The translations under genes were made by a program, and so were the position numbers. Shown piece after piece: positions 1 through 6,404 of a stretch of 9,393 nt of DNA. The stretch covers positions 1 through 9,393 of the forward strand of contig JAXDLK010000292.1 of the NCBI GenBank assembly GCA_034666665.1, in the 5' to 3' direction. This stretch comes from JAXDLK01 sp034666665 (GTDB taxonomy: Bacteria > Desulfobacterota > Binatia > JACPRU01). A model generated the notes under the pieces. It had not been told where the DNA came from. It did not search any database and saw only the letters and a program-made list of their open reading frames with translations. Position 1 is the stretch's first letter. Every line of letters begins with the position of its first letter.

Positions 1-285
1 AAGATCGCGGCGCCGGTGGTCGAGATGATCGTGGAGATCCTCTGGAAACGGCTCCGCCGGGACGCCGCGGGCCCGCTCGCGCTCGACGGGGGCGAAACCA
101 CCGACGGTTTGACAGCTCCCGAGAAAACCGCGAGGGTCCTTCGAGCGCTCCGGGCGCTCGAAGCCGCGGTCGAAGCGCGCTCCGACCTCGAGCGAAACGC
201 GAACAGATCGCTCGCGATGGAGCGGTTGCTCTTCCGGATCGCGAGACTCCGGCCCCCGGACGGTGAACTCGATGACGCCCGATAG
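1..285 (+). CDS. holB: DNA polymerase III delta' subunit, C-terminal end (partial)
   Basis: The frame is open from base 1 with no visible start, so this is the last 94 residues of a longer gene that begins outside the window. Delta' is a clamp-loader subunit that helps load the beta sliding clamp at the replication fork. The visible part is the all-helical C-terminal region that packs the subunits together; the AAA+ nucleotide-binding part is not in the window. The best clue is the terminal helix around residues 70-85 (LERNANRSLAMERLLFRI), which matches the 'NAN..LALE.LLL' signature usual at delta' C-termini. The second clue is the position directly before ricT and metG, a known order (tmk-holB-ricT-metG-tatD). 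It overlaps the ricT start. The short, divergent tail alone would not be diagnostic; the neighbourhood carries the call. Confidence 0.8.
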   Translation, partial: KIAAPVVEMIVEILWKRLRRDAAGPLALDGGETTDGLTAPEKTARVLRALRALEAAVEARSDLERNANRSLAMERLLFRIARLRPPDGELDDAR

Positions 286-1114
286 CGAGCCGCTGGCGCC
301 GACCGTCCGCGTGCAGTTCCGCACCGCGGGACCGCTGCTCGCGTGCGATGCCGGCGGCCTTCCGCTGGCAGCCGGCGATCGCGTGGTCGTCGACACGGAC
401 CGCGGGCCGGAGCTCGCGACCGTGGTGCTCGCCGCTGGCGCCGCCGCGGATCCGGGCAAGCTCGCGCGCGTCGTCCGCAAGGCAGACGAGCAGGACCTCG
501 CGCGTGAGGATGCCGCCCAGAGCCGCGAGGCGGAGAGTCACCGCACCGCCGTTTCGCTCGTGCGAGCGAAGCGTCTGGAGATGAAGCTGGTGAAGGTCGA
601 GCACTCGCTCGACGGCGGCAAGGCGACCTTCTTCTTCTTCGCCGAGCGCCGCGTCGACTTTCGCGAGCTCGTCCGCGACCTCGCGAACCGCCTGCGCATG
701 CGCATCGAGATGCGCCAGATCGGCGCCCGCGACGAGACCAAGCTCATCGGCGGCATGGGGCCGTGCGGCCGCGAGCTCTGCTGTTCCTCGTGGCTGCGCG
801 AGTTCCACGCCGTCTCGGTGAAGATGGCGAAGGAGCAGGACCTGTCGCTGAACCCGTCGAAGCTCGCGGGGATGTGCGGCCGCCTCAAGTGTTGCCTGCG
901 CTACGAGTACGACACGTACCTCGAGCTCAAGCGCGAGCTCCCGCGCCCGGGGACGCGCGTCGTCTGCGTGAAAGGCGACGGGACCGTCGTGCGGCAGCAG
1001 CCGATCCGGCAGTCGGTCGTCGTGCGCCGCGACGAGGACGGCGCCGAGGTCGAGGTCACGCTCGAGGACCTCGTCCAGCCGAAGAATGCCCCCGCCGGTC
1101 CCGAGGCCCGCTGA
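272..1114 (+). CDS. ricT: RicT/YaaT-like PSP1 domain Fe-S protein
   Basis: A 280-residue protein of the PSP1/YaaT (RicT) family. In Bacillus subtilis RicT forms the Y-complex with RicA and RicF, binds Fe-S clusters and directs RNase Y; the role in lineages without those partners is unclear. The visible signature is two cysteine blocks: PCGRELCC (C165, C170, C171) and MCGRLKCC (C202, C207, C208), which are the cluster-ligand motifs of the family. The basic, phenylalanine-rich stretch before them (FFFFAERRVDFRELVRDL) is also typical. Length is normal. ATG 272 is chosen because GGTGA lies 5 nt upstream; an in-frame GTG at 263 would add three residues. Either start overlaps the end of holB, and the 3' end lies 19 nt before the preferred metG start, so it sits inside the operon. 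Confidence 0.93.
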   Translation: MTPDSEPLAPTVRVQFRTAGPLLACDAGGLPLAAGDRVVVDTDRGPELATVVLAAGAAADPGKLARVVRKADEQDLAREDAAQSREAESHRTAVSLVRAKRLEMKLVKVEHSLDGGKATFFFFAERRVDFRELVRDLANRLRMRIEMRQIGARDETKLIGGMGPCGRELCCSSWLREFHAVSVKMAKEQDLSLNPSKLAGMCGRLKCCLRYEYDTYLELKRELPRPGTRVVCVKGDGTVVRQQPIRQSVVVRRDEDGAEVEVTLEDLVQPKNAPAGPEAR

Positions 1115-1133
1115 CCGCCGTTCTCGCGCCGCC

Positions 1134-2669
1134 GTGGACCGCATCTACCTGACGACGCCGATCTTCTACATCAATGCCGAGCCTCACCTCGGCCACACGT
1201 ACACGATGGTGGTCGTCGATACGCTCGCGCGATACTGGCGGAGCCGCGGCGCGGACACGTTCTTCCTGACCGGTACCGACGAGCACGGCGAGAAGATCGC
1301 CGAGGCCGCCGCGGCCGCCGGCGAGAGCCCGAAGCAGTTCGCCGACCGCTTGTCGGCGCTCTTCCGCTCCACCTGGGACGAATGCGGCATCACCTACGAC
1401 CACTTCATCCGCACCACGGATCCCGAGCACGTGCGACACGTCCAGGAAGTCGTCGCGCGCGTGCACGAGCGCGGCGACATCTACTTCGGCGAGTACGAGG
1501 GGCTCTACTGCACCGGTTGCGAGCGCTACTACACGGAGAAGGAGCTGGTCGACGGGCGCTGTCCGGACCACCGCACGGTGCCCGATCTCCGGCGCGAGCA
1601 GAACTACTTCTTCCGCATGAGCCGCTATCAGAAGCAGCTGGTGGCGCACATCGAAGCGAACCCCGACTGGATCCGGCCCGAACGCTTTCGCAACGAGGTG
1701 CTCGGTTTTCTCCGCGAGCCCCTCGAGGACCTCTCGATCTCGCGTCCGAAGAGCCGTCTCACGTGGGGCATCGAGCTGCCGTTCGACGCCGCGTTCGTGC
1801 TCTACGTGTGGATCGACGCGCTGCTCAACTACACGAGCGCCGCCGCCGTTCGCGGGGGCGAGTTCTTCGCGCGCATGTGGCCCGCCGCGGAGCACGTGAT
1901 CGCCAAGGACATCCTCAAGACGCACGCGATCTACTGGCCGACCTTCCTGATGTCCGCCGGTTTTCCGCTCTACCGGCACTTGAACGTCCACGGATACTGG
2001 ACGGTCGAGGGACAGAAGATGTCGAAGAGCCTCGGCAACGTGGTGGCGCCGCGCGACATGATCGCCCGCTACGGCCGGGACTCGTTTCGTTACTTCCTGC
2101 TCCGCGAGAGCGTCTTCGGTCTCGACGCCGACTTCCGCGAGGAAGCGCTCGTCGGCCGCTACAACGGGGATCTCGCGAACAACCTGGGGAACCTCGTCAG
2201 CCGCACGCTCTCGATGGTGCACCGCTACTTCGGCGGCGAGGTGCCGCCCGCCTCATGCCCGGAGTCGATCGACCGCGAGGTCGAGGATGCGTTCCGTTCC
2301 GCGGAGGCGGAGATCGACGGACACATGTCGAAGCTCGCCTTCGGCCGCGCGCTCGAGAGCCTCTTCCGGGCCACCGACCGCGCGAACAAGTACATCGTCG
2401 AGACGGCGCCGTTCACGCTCGCGAAGTCGAAGAGCGAGATGCCGCGCGTCGGCACGATCCTTCGCGTGCTCGTGGACGCGCTGGCGAGAAGCGCCTCGCT
2501 CGCGGCCCCGTTCCTGCCGGACACCGCCGACCGGATGGTCCAGCTGCTCGGGCTCCCCGCCGACGCGACCGAGCGGTACGGCGCGGATGCGGCGTCTCGG
2601 ATCCCACCCGGCCACCGGGTGAACGCACCCGTGCCGCTCTTCCCGCGGCTCGACGCCCCTCCCGCGTGA
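1134..2669 (+). CDS. metG: Methionyl-tRNA synthetase
   Basis: Cytosolic class I aminoacyl-tRNA synthetase that charges tRNA-Met with methionine using ATP, needed for both initiation and elongation. With GTG 1134 as start it has 511 residues, normal for the form without the C-terminal tRNA-binding (EMAP-like) domain. Visible motifs: TTPIFYINAEP and HLGH (18-21, the HIGH motif), a zinc-knuckle insertion with C126, C129, C143 and H146, the WID region near the methionine pocket, and KMSKS at 295-299. The rest is the helical anticodon-binding domain. GTG 1134 is preferred because homologues begin only a few residues before the TTPI strand and it follows the ricT stop by 19 nt. ATG 1086 would add 16 Arg/Pro-rich residues and overlap ricT by 29 nt; neither start has a strong Shine-Dalgarno sequence. 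Confidence 0.97.
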   Translation: MDRIYLTTPIFYINAEPHLGHTYTMVVVDTLARYWRSRGADTFFLTGTDEHGEKIAEAAAAAGESPKQFADRLSALFRSTWDECGITYDHFIRTTDPEHVRHVQEVVARVHERGDIYFGEYEGLYCTGCERYYTEKELVDGRCPDHRTVPDLRREQNYFFRMSRYQKQLVAHIEANPDWIRPERFRNEVLGFLREPLEDLSISRPKSRLTWGIELPFDAAFVLYVWIDALLNYTSAAAVRGGEFFARMWPAAEHVIAKDILKTHAIYWPTFLMSAGFPLYRHLNVHGYWTVEGQKMSKSLGNVVAPRDMIARYGRDSFRYFLLRESVFGLDADFREEALVGRYNGDLANNLGNLVSRTLSMVHRYFGGEVPPASCPESIDREVEDAFRSAEAEIDGHMSKLAFGRALESLFRATDRANKYIVETAPFTLAKSKSEMPRVGTILRVLVDALARSASLAAPFLPDTADRMVQLLGLPADATERYGADAASRIPPGHRVNAPVPLFPRLDAPPA

Positions 2670-3445
2670 CGCTAGATCTCTTCGACTCCCACTGCCACGT
2701 CGCCGAACCGGAGTTCGACGAAGACCGGGACGAGGTGCTCGCACGGGCCCGCGCCACGGGCGTGCGCGGCTTCCTGGTGGTCGCGGCGGGCGGCGATTCC
2801 GAGACCAGCCGCCGGGCGATCTCGCTCGCCGAGCGGGAGTCCGACTGCCGTGCGGTCGTCGGCATCCACCCGCACCACGCGGCGGGCCTCGACGAGGCGC
2901 TCTGGCGCGAAGTGGCCGAGCTCTCTCTCCGGCCGGAGGTCGTCGCCATCGGCGAGACCGGCCTGGATTTCCATTACGACTTCTCGCCGCGGGATCGGCA
3001 GCGGGACGCGTTCCGTCGCTTCGTCGTGCTCGCGCGCGAGCGCGAGCGGCCGCTGGTGATCCACAGCCGGAACGCGGCGTCCGAGACCGCGGCGATCCTC
3101 CGCGAGGAAGCGCCGGGTGGGATCGAGGGCGTGATGCACTGCTTCACCTACGGACCCGAAGACGTGCAGCCGTTTCTCGATCTCGGGCTGCACGTCTCCT
3201 TCAGCGGCATCGTCACCTTTCGGAACGCCGCGGACGTGCGCGCGGCGGCGCGGCGCGTTCCGCTCGATCGCCTGCTCGTCGAGACCGACTCGCCCTATCT
3301 GGCGCCGGAGCCGCGGCGCGGCGGACGGAACGAGCCGGCACGCGTCGCGGACGTGGTCCGCGTCCTCGCCGGCGCGCTCGAGCGGCCGGTCGAGGAGATC
3401 GCCGCCGTCACCACCGCGAACGCCCGCCGCCTCTTTCGCATTTGA
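2666..3445 (+). CDS. tatD: TatD-family metal-dependent DNase
   Basis: A 259-residue TIM-barrel metallohydrolase of the TatD/YcfH/YabD family; characterised members are Mg-dependent 3'-5' exonucleases or deoxyribonucleases linked to DNA repair. Metal and catalytic residues are all visible: H9 and H11 (FDSHCH), the GIHPHH strand (66-71), E97 in GETGLDFHYD, H133 in VIHSR, H158 in MHCF and D208 in ETDSPYL, followed by NEP (222-224). The start is GTG 2666, which overlaps the metG stop in a GTGA arrangement, so translation is probably coupled; no earlier in-frame start fits because the frame runs back into metG. It is the last gene of the operon: the stop is followed at once by a long inverted repeat and then by a convergent gene. 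tatD directly after metG is a widespread pairing. Confidence 0.95.
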   Translation: MTLDLFDSHCHVAEPEFDEDRDEVLARARATGVRGFLVVAAGGDSETSRRAISLAERESDCRAVVGIHPHHAAGLDEALWREVAELSLRPEVVAIGETGLDFHYDFSPRDRQRDAFRRFVVLARERERPLVIHSRNAASETAAILREEAPGGIEGVMHCFTYGPEDVQPFLDLGLHVSFSGIVTFRNAADVRAAARRVPLDRLLVETDSPYLAPEPRRGGRNEPARVADVVRVLAGALERPVEEIAAVTTANARRLFRI

Positions 3446-3528
3446 GGGGACGTTTCACACATTGAGCACATTTCCCTCCCGACGGGATCGGCGCCCATCT
3501 AATTGTGCTCATTGTGTGAAACGTCCCC
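3446..3528. repeat. REPIN-like long inverted repeat between convergent genes
   Basis: Two 25-base arms (3446-3470 and 3504-3528) are complementary at 24 positions; the only mismatch is T3462 against T3512. They enclose a 33-base spacer with its own short TCCC/GGGA hairpin (3477-3487). The outer ends read GGGGACGTTTCACA and its complement. The element starts directly after the tatD stop codon and ends 5 bases before the fur stop codon, filling the convergent gap. It is more AT-rich than its surroundings. Neither side has a T-run, so it is not a standard intrinsic terminator, though the RNA hairpin could protect both mRNA 3' ends. Layout and sequence fit a doublet of REP elements mobilised by a RAYT (Y1-type) transposase encoded elsewhere; that assignment is an inference from recalled similar repeats. 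Confidence 0.75.
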
Positions 3529-3533
3529 CAATT

Positions 3534-4010
3534 CTATGCTCCTTCGCGGCACTCGCGGCAGATCCCGTAGAGCTCGAGGCGATGCCGCGTGATGACGAAG
3601 CCCTGCTTCCGCGCCACGGCCTCCTGGAGACTTTCGATCTCGAGGTCTGCGAACTCGACGATGCGGCCGCAGCGCTCGCAGATGAGATGGTCGTGGTGCT
3701 GTGCCTCGCCTTCGGCTCGCTCGTACCGCGCCTCCCCGTCGTTGAAGTGGCGCTCCGCCGCGAGGCCGCATTCCTTCAGCAGACGAAGGGTCCGGTAGAC
3801 GGTGGCGTAGCCCACGCGTGGGCTGACCTTGCGGACGTCGTGGTACAGCTCCTCGACGCTGATGTGGCGGCCGGAGCCGAAGAACACGCGCGCGATCTCG
3901 TCCCGCTGGGACGTCGCCTTGAGCCCACGCTCCTTCAGCCAGCGCTGAAACTCGACGAGGCGCTCGGCGTCGTCACGCGACCGGCGGCTCGTCTCCGAGG
4001 CGCGGCTCAC
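3534..4010 (-). CDS. Fur-family metal-responsive transcriptional regulator
   Basis: A 158-residue DNA-binding repressor of the Fur/PerR/Zur superfamily. The N-terminal winged helix spans about 20-88, with the recognition region SPRVGYATVYRTLRLLKECG. The C-terminal dimerisation and metal-binding half contains HHDH (105-108), a CERC pair (C111, C114), E119, H143 and a second pair CREC (C151, C154). The two CxxC pairs are the usual structural zinc site, and HHDH plus E119 and H143 fit the regulatory metal site. Whether it senses iron, zinc or peroxide cannot be read from sequence; the HFNDGEARYE segment resembles Fur proper. It starts with GTG 4010, overlapping the upstream stop (GTGA), so it is translationally coupled to the small gene before it. 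It is convergent with tatD across the inverted repeat. Confidence 0.93.
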   Translation of the reverse strand: MSRASETSRRSRDDAERLVEFQRWLKERGLKATSQRDEIARVFFGSGRHISVEELYHDVRKVSPRVGYATVYRTLRLLKECGLAAERHFNDGEARYERAEGEAQHHDHLICERCGRIVEFADLEIESLQEAVARKQGFVITRHRLELYGICRECREGA

Positions 4011-4282
4011 CGCGAATCGGTCTCGGCCGGCCGCTCCTCCTTGCCGAGCAGGCGGCGGAGCTCCGGTGAGACGTACACGTCGCCGAGGTCGCAGGCGGAC
4101 AGCTCCTCGATCAGCACCTCGAGCCGGCTCGAGGGCTCGAGCTCGCGGTCGACGAAGATCACCTTCTCGTCCCGCACGCGGCAGACGCCGCTGCGAACGC
4201 GGTAGCCGACCTCGCGCAGCAACCGTTCCTCACGGACGCGAAAGCCGAGCCGCACGGCGAGCTCCCGGAGCTCCTCGAGCAT
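4007..4282 (-). CDS. Small conserved-looking hypothetical protein coupled to Fur
   Basis: A 91-residue protein I cannot name. It has an N-terminal helix (MLEELRELAVRLGFRV), then a beta-rich stretch with SGVCRVRDEKVIFVDREL, then a helix and tail (RLEVLIEELSACDLGDVYVSPELRRLL). The order 'small beta region, R.EVL.EEL, VY.SPE.RRLL' recalls short uncharacterised deltaproteobacterial proteins and looks superficially like a zincin helix without the HExxH catalytic motif; this is only an impression. No signal peptide or membrane segment is seen. ATG 4282 is chosen because GGAAG lies about 9 nt upstream and the longer version from GTG 4345 adds 21 mostly Arg/Ala residues. The stop overlaps the fur start by two bases, so the two proteins are made together; a role related to metal response is possible but unproven. 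Confidence 0.75.
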   Translation of the reverse strand: MLEELRELAVRLGFRVREERLLREVGYRVRSGVCRVRDEKVIFVDRELEPSSRLEVLIEELSACDLGDVYVSPELRRLLGKEERPAETDSR

Positions 4283-4352
4283 CGCCTCGATCTTCCAGCG
4301 CCGCTCGGGGGCCCGTCGTGCACCCGTCGCACGGCGTCTCTGCACGCGACGA

Positions 4353-4381
4353 GTCTTAATGGCGGCGCTCCGCTTTGTCCA
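4353..4381 (-). promoter_or_regulatory. Possible sigma-70-type promoter of the small-gene/fur operon
   Basis: On the minus strand TGGACA (4381-4376, five of six matches to TTGACA) is followed after 17 bases by TAAGAC (4358-4353, three of six matches to TATAAT). Transcription would begin near 4346, giving a leader of about 64 bases to ATG 4282. This placement also argues against GTG 4345 as the start, since that would make a nearly leaderless message. The -10 match is weak in a GC-rich genome, so this is a candidate only. No Fur-box-like AT-rich palindrome is visible next to it. Confidence 0.28.
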
Positions 4382-4433
4382 GGCGCCGGCGTCCTTGCAG
4401 GCGCCCGCGTCCTTGCAGGCGCCCGCGTTCCCG
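4380..4433. repeat. 18-bp tandem repeat, three copies, in the divergent spacer
   Basis: Unit CAGGCGCCCGCGTCCTTG: copy 1 at 4380-4397 (one difference), copy 2 at 4398-4415 (exact), copy 3 at 4416-4433 (three differences at its end). It lies between the start of the fur-side operon and the universal stress gene. The unit length is a multiple of three, so all frames stay open through it and give low-complexity peptides. It is probably a slippage-prone minisatellite; a protein-binding function is possible but not shown. The first copy overlaps the -35 of the candidate minus-strand promoter. Confidence 0.85.
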
Positions 4434-4476
4434 GCTAACGGTGCAGGCAGGAGCCACCCCGCTCCTCGAGGTCGCG

Positions 4477-5313
4477 ATGATCAAGAACATCCTCGTCGGC
4501 ATCGACGGGTCGGAGCACGCGCGTTCGGCGGTCGAGCACGCGATCTGGTTCGCGCAGCGCTTCGACGCCACGATCAGCGGGCTCCACGTGATCGACATCG
4601 TGTCGATCGAGGGCTCGTTCCTCCACGACATCTCCGGCTCGCTCGGCTTCGAGCCCTATCTCGACTTCTCGTCACGCATGCGCGAGGTGCTCCAGGAGCG
4701 CGGTCGGGCGATGCTGAACGAGTTCGTCGACCGTGCCACCGAGGCCGGCGTCCGGGCGGAGACGGCGATGGACATGGGCATCATCGCCAACGAGATCTGC
4801 GAACGCGCACGGACCGCGGACCTGGTGGTGATCGGCCGGCGAGGCATCAACGAAAAGTTCTCGACCGGTCTCCTCGGCGGCACCTCCGAGAGCGTCACGC
4901 GGAAATGTCCGAAGCCGCTTCTCGTCTGTCCATTGCAGTGGTCGGGAATCCAGAAGCCGATGCTCGCCTACGACGGCAGCTCGCGATCCGCCGCGGCGAT
5001 GCAGCTGGCCGCGGAGTTCTGCGCGTCGGCGAAGCTACCGCTCACCGTCGTGCACGTGGCCAAGGACGAGGCCGCCGGAGACAAGGTGCTCGACGAAGCG
5101 CGCCGCTACTTCGAGCCCTACCCGGTCGAGGTCACGTTCTCGCGCCTCACGGGCACCGCGCCCGAGCCGATCGTCGAGGCGATCCGCGACCGCGGGCACG
5201 ACCTCCTGCTGATCGGCGCCTACGGACATTCCAGAATCGTCGAGATGGTGCTCGGCAGCACCACCGAGTTCGTTCTCCGAAATGCGCCCTGCCCGGTGTT
5301 CCTGAGCCGCTGA
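4477..5313 (+). CDS. Tandem-domain universal stress protein (UspA family)
   Basis: A 278-residue cytosolic protein with two UspA domains. Domain 1 (about 1-152) opens with MIKNILVGIDGSEHA (D10) and ends with GRRGINEKFSTGLLGGTSES, a nucleotide-loop motif one residue longer than the canonical G-x2-G-x9-G-S/T. Domain 2 (about 158-278) has AYDGSSRS (D166) and a canonical ATP-binding loop GAYGHSRIVEMVLGST (G247, G250, G260, S261), ending in the usual APCPVFLSR strand. Such proteins bind ATP and support survival under starvation or oxidative and respiratory stress; the specific stress here is unknown. ATG 4477 is preceded by GAGGT with a 4-nt spacer, and the residue order matches normal Usp starts. 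An in-frame upstream TTG would add a 34-residue Arg-rich leader made by the tandem repeat and is rejected. It is monocistronic and convergent with the PhaR-like gene 17 bp away. Confidence 0.95.
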   Translation: MIKNILVGIDGSEHARSAVEHAIWFAQRFDATISGLHVIDIVSIEGSFLHDISGSLGFEPYLDFSSRMREVLQERGRAMLNEFVDRATEAGVRAETAMDMGIIANEICERARTADLVVIGRRGINEKFSTGLLGGTSESVTRKCPKPLLVCPLQWSGIQKPMLAYDGSSRSAAAMQLAAEFCASAKLPLTVVHVAKDEAAGDKVLDEARRYFEPYPVEVTFSRLTGTAPEPIVEAIRDRGHDLLLIGAYGHSRIVEMVLGSTTEFVLRNAPCPVFLSR

Positions 5314-5330
5314 GCGCGCGCCCGCGGGCC

Positions 5331-5930
5331 TCACCTTTCCTCTGGTTCTTTCCGCTCCGCAGGCGCGTCGTTCGCGTCGGCAGCGTTCCGCGCCCGGCCG
5401 AGGATCTGCTCGAGCCGCTGGATCGATCGCTCGATCCGGCGGAGCTCCCGCTCGACGGCGGGGACCGATCGGAACCGATCGATCGATTGGCGGACGCCGT
5501 CGTCGACCCGCTTCTGCAGCTCCTCGAGCCGACGCTGCGGCACGGCGAGCAGCTCGTCGAGCAGCCCCTTGCCTCCGGGGGCGCCGCGGCCGACGATCTC
5601 CTGCACGCGCTTGCCCGCGCGCTCGCCGATCGAGCGGATCACCTCGACCTCCTTGTCGACTCGCTGCGCGAGGCCGTGGATCGCCGCTTCGCCCTGCTCG
5701 ATCATGCGACGCAGCACCGCCGCGGGAAGAAAGCCGCTGGCACGACGCTCTTGCTCGAGGATGATCTGCGCGAAGGTGATCGCCGTCAGGTCCTCGGCGG
5801 TGTCGTTGTCGACCACACGGACGTCCTCGCCCGCCCGAACGAACGAGGCGATGTCGTCGAGCGTGACGTACCGGCTCTCCTCGCTGTCGTAGAGCTTGCG
5901 GTTGCCGTATCGCTTGATCTGCCGGGGCAT
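5331..5930 (-). CDS. phaR: PhaR-like polyhydroxyalkanoate synthesis regulator
   Basis: A 199-residue protein. Residues about 4-64 form the PHB/PHA accumulation regulator DNA-binding domain, with the hallmark IKRYGNRKLYDSEESRYVTL, then DDIASFVRAGEDVRVVD and DLTAITFAQIILEQE. In well-studied species PhaR represses phasin and PHA genes and binds PHA granules or free polymer. The remainder is helical and highly charged, with a likely coiled coil at about 137-180, and differs from the usual compact PHB_acc domain, so the granule-binding half is less certain. The tail (185-199) is a disordered-looking Glu/Arg stretch. It follows the yjbQ gene by 7 bp on the same strand, so the two are probably co-transcribed. 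No PHA synthase, phasin or depolymerase lies in the window, so the target genes must be elsewhere. Confidence 0.87.
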   Translation of the reverse strand: MPRQIKRYGNRKLYDSEESRYVTLDDIASFVRAGEDVRVVDNDTAEDLTAITFAQIILEQERRASGFLPAAVLRRMIEQGEAAIHGLAQRVDKEVEVIRSIGERAGKRVQEIVGRGAPGGKGLLDELLAVPQRRLEELQKRVDDGVRQSIDRFRSVPAVERELRRIERSIQRLEQILGRARNAADANDAPAERKEPEER

Positions 5931-5937
5931 GGCCCGC

Positions 5938-6333
5938 TCAGCCCGGGATGATCTTGATCAGCACCGTTCGCATGCGCGGCCCGTCGAACTCGCAGAGGTA
6001 GAGCGCCTGCCAGGCTCCGAGAACGAGCTTCCCGTTCTCGACGAAGGCGGTCTCCGAGCTACCCACCAGCGTCGCGAGCAGATGCGCCGGAGAGTTCCCT
6101 TCCGCGTGCAGGTATTCCGCTTCCTGCGGAACCATGCGGTCGAGGGCGCCGAGCATGTCGTGCCGGACGTTCGGATCCGTGTTCTCGTTGAGCGTGACCG
6201 CCGCGGTCGTATGGGGCACGAACACGTGGCAGATGCCCTTCATCACCCCGATCTCGCGGACGACGCGACTCACGAGCGCGGTGATGTCGGTGATCTCCCG
6301 ACGGTTCGTGGTCTGGACCTTGATCTTGTGCAT
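5938..6333 (-). CDS. YjbQ/UPF0047 family protein (secondary thiamine-phosphate synthase type)
   Basis: A 131-residue single-domain protein of the YjbQ (UPF0047) family. E. coli YjbQ shows weak thiamine-phosphate synthase activity and some databases carry that name, but the physiological role of the family is not settled. All family signatures are present: VFVPHTTAAVTLNENTDPNV (H41, T42, T43, E50, N51, D53), AEGNSPAHL (E78, N80, H84) and GAWQALYLCEFDGPR (W108, Q109, E115, D117, R120). The conserved His, Asp and Glu residues suggest a metal- or phosphate-binding site in a trimeric beta fold. Length is typical. The start is ATG 6333 with only a weak upstream purine stretch. It ends 7 bp before phaR and begins 71 bp after the membrane protein gene. 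No thiamine biosynthesis gene or TPP riboswitch is seen nearby. Confidence 0.93.
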   Translation of the reverse strand: MHKIKVQTTNRREITDITALVSRVVREIGVMKGICHVFVPHTTAAVTLNENTDPNVRHDMLGALDRMVPQEAEYLHAEGNSPAHLLATLVGSSETAFVENGKLVLGAWQALYLCEFDGPRMRTVLIKIIPG

Positions 6334-6404
6334 GCGCTCGCCGTGAGAGGAGGAAACCCCGCGGAGTTAACACGCGCTCGCGCCGGGGTTCAAGGCGCGG
6401 CCCC

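Noticed and set aside
1382..2665. Upstream extension of the tatD frame through metG
   Set aside because: The Arg/Ala-rich sequence is metG read in another frame; TatD homologues begin a few residues before the FDSHCH strand, at GTG 2666.
3446..3528. Intrinsic bidirectional terminator reading of the long inverted repeat
   Set aside because: No T-run follows either arm and the 33-base spacer is too long for a typical terminator loop; repeat-element explanation preferred.
4375..4476. 34-residue N-terminal extension of the universal stress protein
   Set aside because: Made by the 18-bp tandem repeat (Arg/Pro/Cys repeats) from a TTG codon; the normal Usp start with a ribosome site lies at 4477.
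5314..5330. Palindrome GCCCGCGGGC in the 17-bp gap between the convergent Usp and PhaR genes as a bidirectional terminator
   Set aside because: Self-complementary but without loop or T-run; GC palindromes of this size are common here.
4359..5951. 530-codon plus-strand open frame spanning the universal stress and phaR genes
   Set aside because: Shifted-frame shadow of the Usp gene followed by the antisense of phaR; Arg/Asp/Leu-biased with no recognisable domain.
6355..6390. Inverted repeat AACCCCG/CGGGGTT between the membrane protein gene and yjbQ as a terminator
   Set aside because: Only 7 bp stem, 22-base loop and no T-run; chance pairing is likely at this base composition.
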